A DNA stretch of 57,138 bases from Gammaproteobacteria bacterium CG_4_10_14_0_2_um_filter_38_22 (GTDB taxonomy: Bacteria; Pseudomonadota; Gammaproteobacteria; Coxiellales; Coxiellaceae), in the NCBI GenBank assembly GCA_002793195.1, contig PFPT01000047.1, positions 1 to 57,138 of the forward strand, given 5' to 3'. The notes under the pieces are model-generated. The model had not been told where the DNA came from, did no database searches, and worked only from the letters and a program-made list of their open reading frames with translations. Below are positions 47,464 to 55,502 of this stretch, piece after piece. Within the stretch, counting starts at the first letter, position 1. Each line of letters opens with the position of its first letter. The position numbers and the translations under genes were made by a program.

Positions 47464-48279
47464 ATGAGCACTTATATTATTGGCGATGTGCAAGGCTGTT
47501 TTGACGCATTGCAGATGCTACTCAAAAAAGTAAACTATGACCCCACGCGAGATCAACTCGGTTTTGTGGGTGATCTTGTCAATCGCGGACTGCAATCACT
47601 CGAAACACTCCGTTTTATTACACAATTAAAAAACCCCATTGTCGTTTTAGGTAATCATGACCTGCATCTCATGGCATTGTATTTTTTGCGCAATCAAAAA
47701 GACAAATTCAAACACATTGATCACACGCTGCAATCTATTTTAAACGCAGATGATTGCGAAAAACTAATCCATTTTTTATTACAACAACCTTTTATGTATT
47801 GGGATAAAAAAAATAACCTGGCAATCACACATGCCGGCATTCCGCCACAATGGTCGATAGATGAGGCGTTTTCTCATGCCAATGAAATTCAAAAAATAAT
47901 GCGCGATCACCCTCAACAATTTTTTGAAAAAATTTATGGTAATACACCCGCTACATGGCGCAATGACTTAACAAGCTGGGATCGCACGAGATATATCGTC
48001 AATGCATTAACTCGCATGCGGTTTTGCACAAAAACAGGTGAGCTTGATTTAGATAACAAAACAAACCTGTCATCAAACCCTTTGTTTCGTCCATGGTTTG
48101 AATGGCGAACACAACAAACCACTTCCCTTGTTTTTGGTCATTGGGCAGCTTTACAGGGACAATGCAATCAAGCACACATTTTTGCCATAGATACCGGTTG
48201 CATCTGGGGTGGTCAATTAACCGCATTAAAATTGCCTGATTTCAGCTTATTTGGCATTAATGTACAAAATACGATCTAA
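47464..48279 (+). CDS. apaH: Diadenosine tetraphosphatase (symmetrical)
   Basis: ApaH splits Ap4A to two ADP and removes Np4 caps from RNA. The 271-aa product is a PPP-family metallophosphatase with motifs GDVQGC (8-13), GDLVNRG (about 36-42), GNHDLH (about 64-69) and late His (ITHAG and FGHWAA). The His of the first motif is Gln, as I recall for Pseudomonas ApaH too, so it is not a defect. ATG 47464 fits the family start; the frame is open from 47446. The usual partner apaG is missing here. Confidence 0.93.
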   Translation: MSTYIIGDVQGCFDALQMLLKKVNYDPTRDQLGFVGDLVNRGLQSLETLRFITQLKNPIVVLGNHDLHLMALYFLRNQKDKFKHIDHTLQSILNADDCEKLIHFLLQQPFMYWDKKNNLAITHAGIPPQWSIDEAFSHANEIQKIMRDHPQQFFEKIYGNTPATWRNDLTSWDRTRYIVNALTRMRFCTKTGELDLDNKTNLSSNPLFRPWFEWRTQQTTSLVFGHWAALQGQCNQAHIFAIDTGCIWGGQLTALKLPDFSLFGINVQNTI

Positions 48280-48460
48280 TCTATTGATTTTTCGAAATTA
48301 AAACTCGACAATGCATGGAAAGTTTCCTATTTGTGCACTATGCTTTTAAGTATCAGGATGATAAACAAGGCAGAGGGAGACGACAAACAAACGCACACTG
48401 ATAAGGAAATCAATTTTTTTGTAACGGAGTCTTTAATTAACTTAAAAGAAGGTGATGCAA

Positions 48461-48901
48461 ATGAACACAAAACGAAAAGCATCTGGTTTTTTTATTGTGG
48501 AAATTTTGATTGTATTGTTGATCGTGGGTATTTTGGCAGTTGCCTTATTGCCCAACTTAACAGTCTACACTCAAAAAGCAAAGTTTAGAGATGATATTGC
48601 TGCTGCGGCTGCATTAAAACCCGCAGTTGAGTTTTGCTTGATTAAAAACCAAAGCGGAACGACATTATCAACTCTTTGTGCTGGAGGCGCAGAAGGTATT
48701 CCAGCGAACATTGCGAGTGGTTATGGTGGTTACGTTGGTAGCACAGCAGTGGCTGGTGGCGTTGTCACGATAACAAGCACCACTAACTTTGGAGCAAGCG
48801 GTACTGATGAATACACATACATTTTGACGCCAACTATTACAACAAATAGCGTCATTACATGGGCTGCAACTGGTACTTGTGCTGCACAAGGCTTATGCTA
48901 A
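48461..48901 (+). CDS. pilA: Type IV pilin (major pilin candidate)
   Basis: The 146-aa prepilin has a short basic leader MNTKRKASG cut by prepilin peptidase before FFIVEILIVLLIVGILAVALLP; the conserved Glu5 is kept. The mature N-terminus FFIVE differs from the usual FTLIE. Further on are a helix with Cys in EFCLIK and STLC, a Ser/Thr/Gly-rich beta region, and a short C-terminal Cys loop CAAQGLC. AAGGTG 7-8 nt before ATG 48461 fixes the start. A 181-nt leader precedes it without an obvious sigma-54 site, and a strong terminator follows, as expected for a highly expressed pilin gene. Confidence 0.85.
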   Translation: MNTKRKASGFFIVEILIVLLIVGILAVALLPNLTVYTQKAKFRDDIAAAAALKPAVEFCLIKNQSGTTLSTLCAGGAEGIPANIASGYGGYVGSTAVAGGVVTITSTTNFGASGTDEYTYILTPTITTNSVITWAATGTCAAQGLC

Positions 48902-48921
48902 AAATCGAGAAATGCTAATAG

Positions 48922-48947
48922 GGGTCCTTTTTTAGGACCCTTTTTTT
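48922..48947 (+). terminator. Rho-independent terminator after pilin gene
   Basis: A 7-bp stem GGGTCCT (48922-48928) / AGGACCC (48934-48940) with a short T-rich loop is followed by seven T. It separates the pilin gene from pilB, so most transcripts should end here. Confidence 0.92.
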
Positions 48948-48999
48948 AAGCTCACTTTTTTAACTCCATTATTTTCACACGCATAGACTAACAAATGAG

Positions 49000-49030
49000 T
49001 TCGCATCTCAAAGTTCATTGGGTATATAAT
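49000..49030 (+). promoter_or_regulatory. Probable promoter of pilB operon
   Basis: A consensus -10 TATAAT (49025-49030) lies 37 nt before the pilB ATG, just downstream of the pilin terminator. The -35 candidate TTCGCA (49000-49005, spacer 19) or TCGCAT (spacer 18) is weak. A separate promoter is expected since the terminator isolates pilB. Confidence 0.5.
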
Positions 49031-49067
49031 CGAAATAATATTAACGATTGATATTGGCGTCATAGAA

Positions 49068-50777
49068 ATGGCTTTCACTTCATCTGCTTCACTATCTCCA
49101 TTTGCGCAGCATTTAGTATCTGAGGGATTGCTCGTTGAAGCACAAGCTAGAGAGTTAGCAGATCAAGCACGCGCAGAAGAAACGCCTCTATCTGTGTATC
49201 TAGAAAACAAAAAGTGGGTGAACGCCACATCACTGGCTGAAGCAACATCCCGTTTTTTTTCATTACCACTGTATAATCTTGATGCTCATCAAGCTGATAA
49301 AATGCCCGTCGAATTTATGTCTTTAGATGTAGTACAAAAAGGATATGCTATTCCCCTGCTCCGCAGAAAAAATACACTTTTTTTTGGCGTTGCTGATCCA
49401 GAATCCGTTAATGCCAGTGAAATGAGTTTTGCGCTAGGCGTACAAATTAAACTTGTCATCGTCGAGGCTGGGAAACTGCATTCACTAGCCAGCGACATGC
49501 GTGAAGCACAAACCGTGGCTGGATTAGAAAATATCAGTGAAAATGCATTATCGAGCCTAGAAATCACAGCTTATGAAGAACCCAAGGAAGCGCCTCTTAC
49601 CGCAAACATAGAAGATAAACCCGTTGTTTCATACATAAATCAATTGCTATTAGAAGCCATTAAAATTAAAGCTTCTGATATTCACTTTGAACCTTTTGAA
49701 AAATATTTCCGCATTCGCTATCGCGTCGATGGCATTTTGCATGAAGCATCACGATCACCTTCTCAAGCAGCAGGCCCTTTGGCTGCACGATTAAAAGTAT
49801 TAGCTGGCTTGGATATCGCAGAACATCGCTTACCACAAGACGGTCGATTCAAAATCACCCTAGCCAAAAATAAAACAATTGATTTTCGTATCAGCACCTG
49901 TCCAACAATCTATGGTGAAAAGGTGGTGCTTCGAATTTTAGATCCGGACGCAATGCCACTGGATATCGCCGCGCTTGGTATGGAAGAAGCCCAACAAAAA
50001 TTATACTTGAAAGCAATCAATGATCCTCAAGGTATTATTTTAGTCACTGGCCCAACAGGTAGTGGTAAAACCGTTTCATTGTACACCGCTATTAAATTAT
50101 TAAACTCCATTCAAAAAAATATTTGCACCATTGAAGACCCAATTGAAATTTATATGCCTGGCATTAATCAAGTCCACATGAATGCAAAAATAGGCATGAC
50201 TTTTGCAAAAGCCATGCGCTCTTTTTTACGACAAGATCCCGATATCATCATGGTTGGTGAGATTCGAGATTTAGAAACAGCTGATATTGCAGTCAAAGCA
50301 GCACAAACAGGGCACTTGGTATTATCAACCTTACACACCAACAGCGCGCCCATGACAGTGGTTCGTTTGATCAATATCGGTCTTGAGTCTTACAACATCG
50401 CCAGCACATTATCATTAGTTGTAGCGCAACGATTGGCTCGAAAACTCTGCAAACACTGCAAAAAACCAAAAGAAGTACCGAAAGATATTTTAATACAGCA
50501 AGGATTCACTGAAAAAGAAACAGAAATCACCTTATATGAACCCGGAGAATGTTCAAAATGCACCAATGGTTATAAAGGCCGAGTTGGTATTTTTGAGGTC
50601 ATGTCAATCACACCCGCATTACGTGATCTCATTATGCATAATGCTGATACCAGCCAGCTCACAGAACAAGCAAAAAAAGACGGCATGTTAACATTACGTC
50701 AATCTGGATTACTCAAAGTTAAAGCTGGTATAACTTCTTTAGAAGAATTGAATCGCATCATTACACTAATGGAATAA
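49068..50777 (+). CDS. pilB: Type IV pilus extension ATPase
   Basis: PilB is the hexameric cytoplasmic motor that polymerises pilin. The 569-aa product has the N-terminal MshEN/GSPII_N domains (about 10-150), the catalytic core with Walker A GPTGSGKTVSLY (about 328-339), Asp box IRDLETADIAVKAAQTGH, Walker B region DPDIIMVGEIRD, the His box LVLSTLHTNSAP and the tetra-Cys zinc motif CKHC...CSKC. It is directly followed by pilC (2 nt). The similar GspE of type II secretion is excluded mainly by the pilC, pilin and PilZ context. Confidence 0.95.
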   Translation: MAFTSSASLSPFAQHLVSEGLLVEAQARELADQARAEETPLSVYLENKKWVNATSLAEATSRFFSLPLYNLDAHQADKMPVEFMSLDVVQKGYAIPLLRRKNTLFFGVADPESVNASEMSFALGVQIKLVIVEAGKLHSLASDMREAQTVAGLENISENALSSLEITAYEEPKEAPLTANIEDKPVVSYINQLLLEAIKIKASDIHFEPFEKYFRIRYRVDGILHEASRSPSQAAGPLAARLKVLAGLDIAEHRLPQDGRFKITLAKNKTIDFRISTCPTIYGEKVVLRILDPDAMPLDIAALGMEEAQQKLYLKAINDPQGIILVTGPTGSGKTVSLYTAIKLLNSIQKNICTIEDPIEIYMPGINQVHMNAKIGMTFAKAMRSFLRQDPDIIMVGEIRDLETADIAVKAAQTGHLVLSTLHTNSAPMTVVRLINIGLESYNIASTLSLVVAQRLARKLCKHCKKPKEVPKDILIQQGFTEKETEITLYEPGECSKCTNGYKGRVGIFEVMSITPALRDLIMHNADTSQLTEQAKKDGMLTLRQSGLLKVKAGITSLEELNRIITLME

Positions 50778-50779
50778 GC

Positions 50780-52009
50780 ATGAAAAAATTTTTCATGGGA
50801 AAATATAAGGCCTACGTTTGGAAAGGCCTTAATAAATGGGATCAAAAAGCCAAAGGCATTATTGTTGCAGAAGATGATGCGCAAGCTGAAAATGAAACAC
50901 GAAAATTAGGCGTTAACATTGACCTTCTCACTTATCGCCATTTTCTATTATTACCAAACGCCACATCGAAAAGCGTTAAAATAATGGATATCGTGCTGCT
51001 CATGCGTCAATTGACCACACTCATCAGCGCTGGCGTTCCATTAGTGCAATCGCTCGAAATTGTCTCAAATGGCGCAGAAAAAGTAAGATTGCGCGCGTTG
51101 CTACTCACTATTCGGGACAGTGTTGCTAGCGGAAAAACATTTTCAGAGGCATTAGCGCCTTATCCTTATTTTTTCAACCCACTGATTTGCGGCTTGATTA
51201 ATGCGGGCGAACAATCTGGTACACTTGAAAAAATGGTTGATGAAATAGCCAATTATTTAGAGCGACAAGAATATCTAAGAAATCGCATTAAAAGAGCCAT
51301 GTATTATCCATTCACCATGCTTGGCATTGCCACAATTGTGATTCTGGCTATGCTAATTTACTTGGTGCCACGTTTTGAAAAAATTTATGCCTCTTTTCAT
51401 GCAAAACTACCTGCGTTTACACAAAAAATTGTCACATTTTCACACATCATTCGTGATGATTGGTGGATCGTTTTAATTGGTTTTTTTGTATTAATCTACC
51501 TCATCAAAACATTAAATCAAAAATCCATTCGCTTTCAATATATTCGAGACAAACTCGCATTTAAAATGATTATTTTTGGTTCATTAGTGCAAAAAGCCAC
51601 TATCTCTCGAATTTGCTCAACACTTGCTATTACTTTAGCTGCCGGAATTCCGCTCATTGATGCATTAAATCGCGTATCACGTGTTGCTAATAACCTCTGG
51701 TATCGCGATGCCATGTTGCATACACGCGAACAAGTCACACAAGGTGAATCTATCGCATTGGCCATGCGCAGCACACAGCTATTTCCAGCAATGGTAACGC
51801 AAATGATCGAAATTGGTGAAAAATCAGGTGCATTGGATCAAATGTTTTCAAAGGTGGGTGAATACTATCGTGATCAAGTGAATACAGCAGTTGAAGGTCT
51901 CACTACGATGATCGAACCCTTACTCATTGTAATTATCGGCGGCGTAGTTGGTGTATTTGTATTTGCCATGTACTTGCCTATTTTCAATTTGGGTCTGGCC
52001 ATCAAATAA
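50780..52009 (+). CDS. pilC: Type IV pilus inner-membrane platform protein
   Basis: PilC couples the PilB motor to pilin in the inner membrane. The 409-aa product has two T2SS F domains (about 72-195 and 275-397), each with the MRQL...SGVPL / STLAITLAAGIPLIDAL signature, three TM segments (about 178-200, 228-248, 374-398) and the family GEQSGTLEKM / GEKSGALDQM repeats. It starts 2 nt after pilB and is followed 11 nt later by a second pilin gene. Confidence 0.95.
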   Translation: MKKFFMGKYKAYVWKGLNKWDQKAKGIIVAEDDAQAENETRKLGVNIDLLTYRHFLLLPNATSKSVKIMDIVLLMRQLTTLISAGVPLVQSLEIVSNGAEKVRLRALLLTIRDSVASGKTFSEALAPYPYFFNPLICGLINAGEQSGTLEKMVDEIANYLERQEYLRNRIKRAMYYPFTMLGIATIVILAMLIYLVPRFEKIYASFHAKLPAFTQKIVTFSHIIRDDWWIVLIGFFVLIYLIKTLNQKSIRFQYIRDKLAFKMIIFGSLVQKATISRICSTLAITLAAGIPLIDALNRVSRVANNLWYRDAMLHTREQVTQGESIALAMRSTQLFPAMVTQMIEIGEKSGALDQMFSKVGEYYRDQVNTAVEGLTTMIEPLLIVIIGGVVGVFVFAMYLPIFNLGLAIK

Positions 52010-52020
52010 AAAGGGATATT

Positions 52021-52419
52021 ATGTCATTTCAAAAAACGGAAGGATTTTCACTTGTTGAATTAATTATTGTTTTGCTCGTTATCAGCATATTAACGCTAGC
52101 GCTGACCCCCGCGTTCAAATCTTATAAAATTAAAGCCAATCGCAGCGATGGCATTAAATCATTGCTAGCATTGCAAATCGCACAAGAAAAATACCGTCTC
52201 AATAACACAGCCTATGCTTCATCAGTCGCTGCAGCAGGCCTTTCAACTAACTCAATTGATGGATATTACACATTGGCGGTATCTACAAGCGGCGCCAGTA
52301 ATTACACATTAACAGCAACAGCAACAGGTGATCAAACTAATGATACTGGCTGCACTACACTGACTATCACCTACGCTACGAACACCACAAATAAAACACC
52401 AACTAACTGTTGGCAATAA
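52021..52419 (+). CDS. Type IV pilin-like protein (minor pilin, PilE type)
   Basis: The 132-aa prepilin is cut after MSFQKTEG to give FSLVELIIVLLVISILTLALTPAF, the canonical N-methylation motif with Glu5. A PilE-type middle follows (ALQIAQEKYRLNNTAYAS, then GYYTLAV), with a single Cys pair (GCTTLTI and NCWQ) forming the C-terminal disulphide loop. AAAGGGAT precedes the ATG. It differs from the pilin at 48461 in both leader and tail. Co-transcription with pilC suggests a minor or priming pilin. Confidence 0.88.
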   Translation: MSFQKTEGFSLVELIIVLLVISILTLALTPAFKSYKIKANRSDGIKSLLALQIAQEKYRLNNTAYASSVAAAGLSTNSIDGYYTLAVSTSGASNYTLTATATGDQTNDTGCTTLTITYATNTTNKTPTNCWQ

Positions 52420-52434
52420 TTAGGTTGATCACTC

Positions 52435-52773
52435 ATGAGCGATAAAATTCAACTCACACATCAATATGCAACACTGACTGATCTTAAAAATGCTTTCATG
52501 CCTTTTGTACAAGACGGGGGTATTTTTATTCCAACTGATGTTATTTTTCATTTGGGTGATTTAGCAGCAGTCTCTCTCACCCTGCCTGAAACAGGCCATA
52601 CATTTTCATTTGCCGGAGAAATCATTTGGATTACACCTAAAACAGGGCAACATAGTGCGGGAGTTGGCGTTCAGTGTAATTCAAATGAAGGTGACACTTT
52701 CCAAAAAGAAGTACGCGAACTCATTAGCATGCTCAAAGACAACAATGACACCAGCAATTCTGAGACCATGTAA
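52435..52773 (+). CDS. pilZ: PilZ-domain protein (type IV pilus PilZ type)
   Basis: The 112-aa product aligns with Pseudomonas PilZ: DLKNAFMPFVQDGGIFIPTD, FHLGDLAAVSLTLPETG, AGEIIWITPK and AGVGVQCNSNEGD. The c-di-GMP-binding RxxxR is absent at the N-terminus, as in the pilus-type PilZ, which acts through PilB and FimX rather than by binding the nucleotide. It starts 16 nt after the pilin gene and ends 62 nt before the first diiron-type gene, so it is probably the last pilus gene of the operon. Confidence 0.88.
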   Translation: MSDKIQLTHQYATLTDLKNAFMPFVQDGGIFIPTDVIFHLGDLAAVSLTLPETGHTFSFAGEIIWITPKTGQHSAGVGVQCNSNEGDTFQKEVRELISMLKDNNDTSNSETM

Positions 52774-52835
52774 ATCTCTTTTTGGTTATGATAATGTTGG
52801 CACAGCCATGGAATTGAACTATTAAGGATGAAAAA

Positions 52836-53492
52836 ATGTCAACAATAGCAACACCCACTTCAGAAAAAACAATCGATACAGCAGAGTCTCTTTTGCTTTC
52901 TAATGAACAGTATTATCACACTTTCACGCAAAAACCTTTTTTCAAAATGATTGCTAGTGGCTTATTAAATCAAGACGAAAAAAAACGGGATGCTTTTTTT
53001 AACTATGTACAAATATTTTCTGATTATTTTCAAACTATGATGCAAACTCGGCAAGCAGCTTGTCGGGATGAAAAGTTTTATTTTACTTTTCTTACCCATT
53101 TTATGGATGAACTGGGTCATGATGACTTACTCAGACAACGACAAAAAATCACTCAAGTTTGGGATCCCATTTTAGTTGCGGTTTGCACGTGGTTTGTTCA
53201 TCAAATGCAAGTGCTCGATAATATCGAAAAAGCGGTGGTCATGCATTTAGTATTAGAAAAAACAGGTGACTTTTATCATTCGCTGGCAAATAAAAAACTC
53301 AGCCAGCATATTGAATCAAATTATTATGAAGTGCATGCAGAACATGATGAAGATCACACCACCATGATTCTCGATTTACTTCCCGGATATCCTGACTTTG
53401 TCTATCAACGTTTAAATAAATTGCTTTATGAAAGCTGGCACATGATGTACACAATGGTGGATCGCGTACACGAATTGGTCATGCGAGCATAA
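52836..53492 (+). CDS. Heme-oxygenase-like diiron protein (HDO / iron-containing redox enzyme family)
   Basis: The 218-aa all-helical protein carries the metal-ligand pattern of heme-oxygenase-like oxidases (UndA, SznF, CADD): Glu92-x2-His95 (DELGHDD), Glu141 (VLEKTGDFYH) and His167-x3-Asp171-x2-His174 (VHAEHDEDH). All six ligands are present, so an Fe-dependent O2-activating enzyme is likely; the substrate is unknown. GGATGA precedes the ATG. It is a paralogue of the C-terminal half of the protein at 54448 (shared FLxH..EEVGHDD, HLVxE..DxYH and the final MxxRxxELV). An aminotransferase gene starts 3 nt after its stop. There is no signal peptide. Confidence 0.82.
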   Translation: MSTIATPTSEKTIDTAESLLLSNEQYYHTFTQKPFFKMIASGLLNQDEKKRDAFFNYVQIFSDYFQTMMQTRQAACRDEKFYFTFLTHFMDELGHDDLLRQRQKITQVWDPILVAVCTWFVHQMQVLDNIEKAVVMHLVLEKTGDFYHSLANKKLSQHIESNYYEVHAEHDEDHTTMILDLLPGYPDFVYQRLNKLLYESWHMMYTMVDRVHELVMRA

Positions 53493-53495
53493 AGC

Positions 53496-54434
53496 ATGGA
53501 AAACAATTTAATTTGGATAGATGGCAATTATTTCGAAAAAAATGATGCAAAAATTGCAGCACTTTCACAAACGTTTCATTACGGTTTTGGTGTTTACGAA
53601 GGCATCCGCAGCTATGAAATCAACCAGGAAGCCAGCATTTTTCGTTTAAAAGATCACACTGATCGCTTATTTCAATCAGCACAATTACTCGGCATCACCA
53701 TTCCCTATGAAAAAGAAACAATCAATGATGCGCTCTGTAATATTTTGCTAAAAAACCATTTAGCCAACGCTTATTTAAGACCTGTTGTTTTTATGGGTGA
53801 TGAATTTTTAGGATTGCACACACAATTGACTTCAGTGCACCTAATGATTGCTGCTATAAAATGGAATGACTTTTATGTCAGCAAAGAACAAATGAAAAAA
53901 GGTGTTTCAATTAAAACAGCATCACACGAACGGTTGGCATTGAAAAATGGACTGCAAAAAGCAAAAGCAAATGGATTATATTTGATTTCTATTTTAGCCA
54001 ACAATGAAGCACGCGCAGCGGGATGCGACGAAGCATTACTACTTGATCCCAAAGGATATGTTGCAGAAGGCAGTGGCGCTAATATTTTTATCATAAAAAA
54101 TAAAATACTGTACACTCCTTTTTTAGATTTTGCTTTAGATGGCATCACACGCAGAACAATAATACAACTCGCCAAAGATCAGAACATACCCGTTGTTGAA
54201 AAAAATATAACCCTAGCAGAATTATATTGCGCTGATGAAGTTTTTTTCTGTGGCACTGCAGCTGAAGTATTAGCTGTCACGCAAGTGGATGGCAAAAAAA
54301 TTGGATCCGGAGAAATGGGCGAACGCACTGAAGCAATGCAAAATGCTTATCGCGAAGTGACGACAGGAAAAAACGCACATTATCAGCACTGGCTAACGCA
54401 TGCATCAAATCGAGAAAAAGTATTATTATATTAG
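53496..54434 (+). CDS. ilvE: Branched-chain amino acid aminotransferase-like enzyme (PLP fold type IV)
   Basis: The 312-aa product has the fold IV signatures FHYGFGVYEGIRSYE (about 27-41), the catalytic Lys in KAKANGLYLIS (about 153), EGSGANIFII, LDGITRRTII and FFCGTAAEVLAVTQVDG, in the order of E. coli IlvE. By family it transaminates Leu, Ile and Val keto acids; related fold IV enzymes (D-amino-acid transaminase, aminodeoxychorismate lyase) are less likely on these motifs. It lies between two diiron-type proteins, so it may serve a dedicated pathway rather than general biosynthesis. Its ribosome site is weak and it probably relies on coupling to the gene before. Confidence 0.85.
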   Translation: MENNLIWIDGNYFEKNDAKIAALSQTFHYGFGVYEGIRSYEINQEASIFRLKDHTDRLFQSAQLLGITIPYEKETINDALCNILLKNHLANAYLRPVVFMGDEFLGLHTQLTSVHLMIAAIKWNDFYVSKEQMKKGVSIKTASHERLALKNGLQKAKANGLYLISILANNEARAAGCDEALLLDPKGYVAEGSGANIFIIKNKILYTPFLDFALDGITRRTIIQLAKDQNIPVVEKNITLAELYCADEVFFCGTAAEVLAVTQVDGKKIGSGEMGERTEAMQNAYREVTTGKNAHYQHWLTHASNREKVLLY

Positions 54435-54447
54435 TTGGAGAAATAAC

Positions 54448-55500
54448 ATGGATATTGATATTACGGTTGTACCGAAGAATGACATTCCAGCCATATCACA
54501 AATAGAAAAAGATGGGAAAACTGAAATACTCGGCGAATTACGTGATTTTCGTTGGCATGATGAATTAAAAAAATTTCTACCGCCAGAAGAAGTCGTGAGC
54601 TTTAGCTGGGTAAAACTCAATCCTGACGAAACACTGCGTCCACATGAACATACCACTGCATCTATGATTATTTGCTATCGCGGCAATGGCACTTTCATTG
54701 GAAAGAAAAACAGGACGCTCAATGAAGGTGATGTCGTTGCTGTTCCCGCTCATTGTTTACATGGTTTTACAGGCGGTCATCCAGATGGCTTATTTGCGCT
54801 ATCCATTCAATTTGGTTATGGACTTTACACTGATCCCAAAAACCCTCGTGTTACTTTTATCGATGAAACACATACATTTGAGTCTCTGCTTGCCTTTAAC
54901 AAGCAATGCATTGAAGACTTCACGCACTGTCGTTTTCTCAAAATGCTAACAGATGGCACACTGGATAATCCCAGAAAACGGCAGTGTTATGTTGATGCCC
55001 TACAAATTTGGTCCAACCTCAATCAAGATTTATTGTTTGCAAGACAAGGCACCACATCAAACAAAAAATTTGCGCCTGTCTTTTTGCAGCACATGTTTGA
55101 AGAAGTGGGACATGATGATGTGCATCGCGATCGCCATGAGTCATTTGATACCAGCAAAACGCTCACTGAAGACCCCATCATCGAAGCCATTGCCAATTGG
55201 TTTATTTGTCAAATGTTTCGAAAAGACAATGCTGAAAAAGCCGCATTAATCCACTTGGTCATTGAAAATGGCAGTGATATTTATCATAAAATTGCGCGAC
55301 CCATTCTAAAAGAAACCGTCAATGATGAATATTTTCAGCTACATGAAGCAGATACCGCTCATGCCGAAATTGGAATAGCCCTTCTAAACCATCTTTCTGC
55401 TGCGCAATATAAAGCAGTTCATCATACTGTAGAGAAAGGATGGAAAATGCTAAGCTGTATGACAAATCGGATTTGTGAGTTGGTCGATGGAGTGAAATAA
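54448..55500 (+). CDS. Cupin fused to heme-oxygenase-like diiron domain
   Basis: The 350-aa product has an N-terminal cupin (about 50-125): PHEHTTASMIICYRGNG with His66 and His68, and EGDVVAVPAHCLHGF with His105. The C-terminal half (about 150-350) is a heme-oxygenase-like domain with Glu219-x2-His222 (EEVGHDD), Glu273 (VIENGSDIYH) and His299-x2-Asp302-x2-His305. Compared with the paralogue at 52836, the last ligand helix is one residue shorter. GGAG eight nt before ATG 54448 decides the start. It overlaps no neighbour but is tightly spaced with the aminotransferase (13 nt) and the GGDEF gene (2 nt). I know no characterised protein with this domain pair. Confidence 0.82.
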   Translation: MDIDITVVPKNDIPAISQIEKDGKTEILGELRDFRWHDELKKFLPPEEVVSFSWVKLNPDETLRPHEHTTASMIICYRGNGTFIGKKNRTLNEGDVVAVPAHCLHGFTGGHPDGLFALSIQFGYGLYTDPKNPRVTFIDETHTFESLLAFNKQCIEDFTHCRFLKMLTDGTLDNPRKRQCYVDALQIWSNLNQDLLFARQGTTSNKKFAPVFLQHMFEEVGHDDVHRDRHESFDTSKTLTEDPIIEAIANWFICQMFRKDNAEKAALIHLVIENGSDIYHKIARPILKETVNDEYFQLHEADTAHAEIGIALLNHLSAAQYKAVHHTVEKGWKMLSCMTNRICELVDGVK

Positions 55501-55502
55501 AC

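Noticed and set aside
47485-47502. GDVQGC instead of GDVHGC in ApaH as a lost catalytic His
   Set aside because: To my knowledge Pseudomonas-type ApaH proteins also carry Gln there, so it is a normal family variant.
48280-48460. Sigma-54 (-24/-12) promoter before the pilin gene
   Set aside because: No GG-N10-GC element with proper flanks was found in the 181-nt leader.
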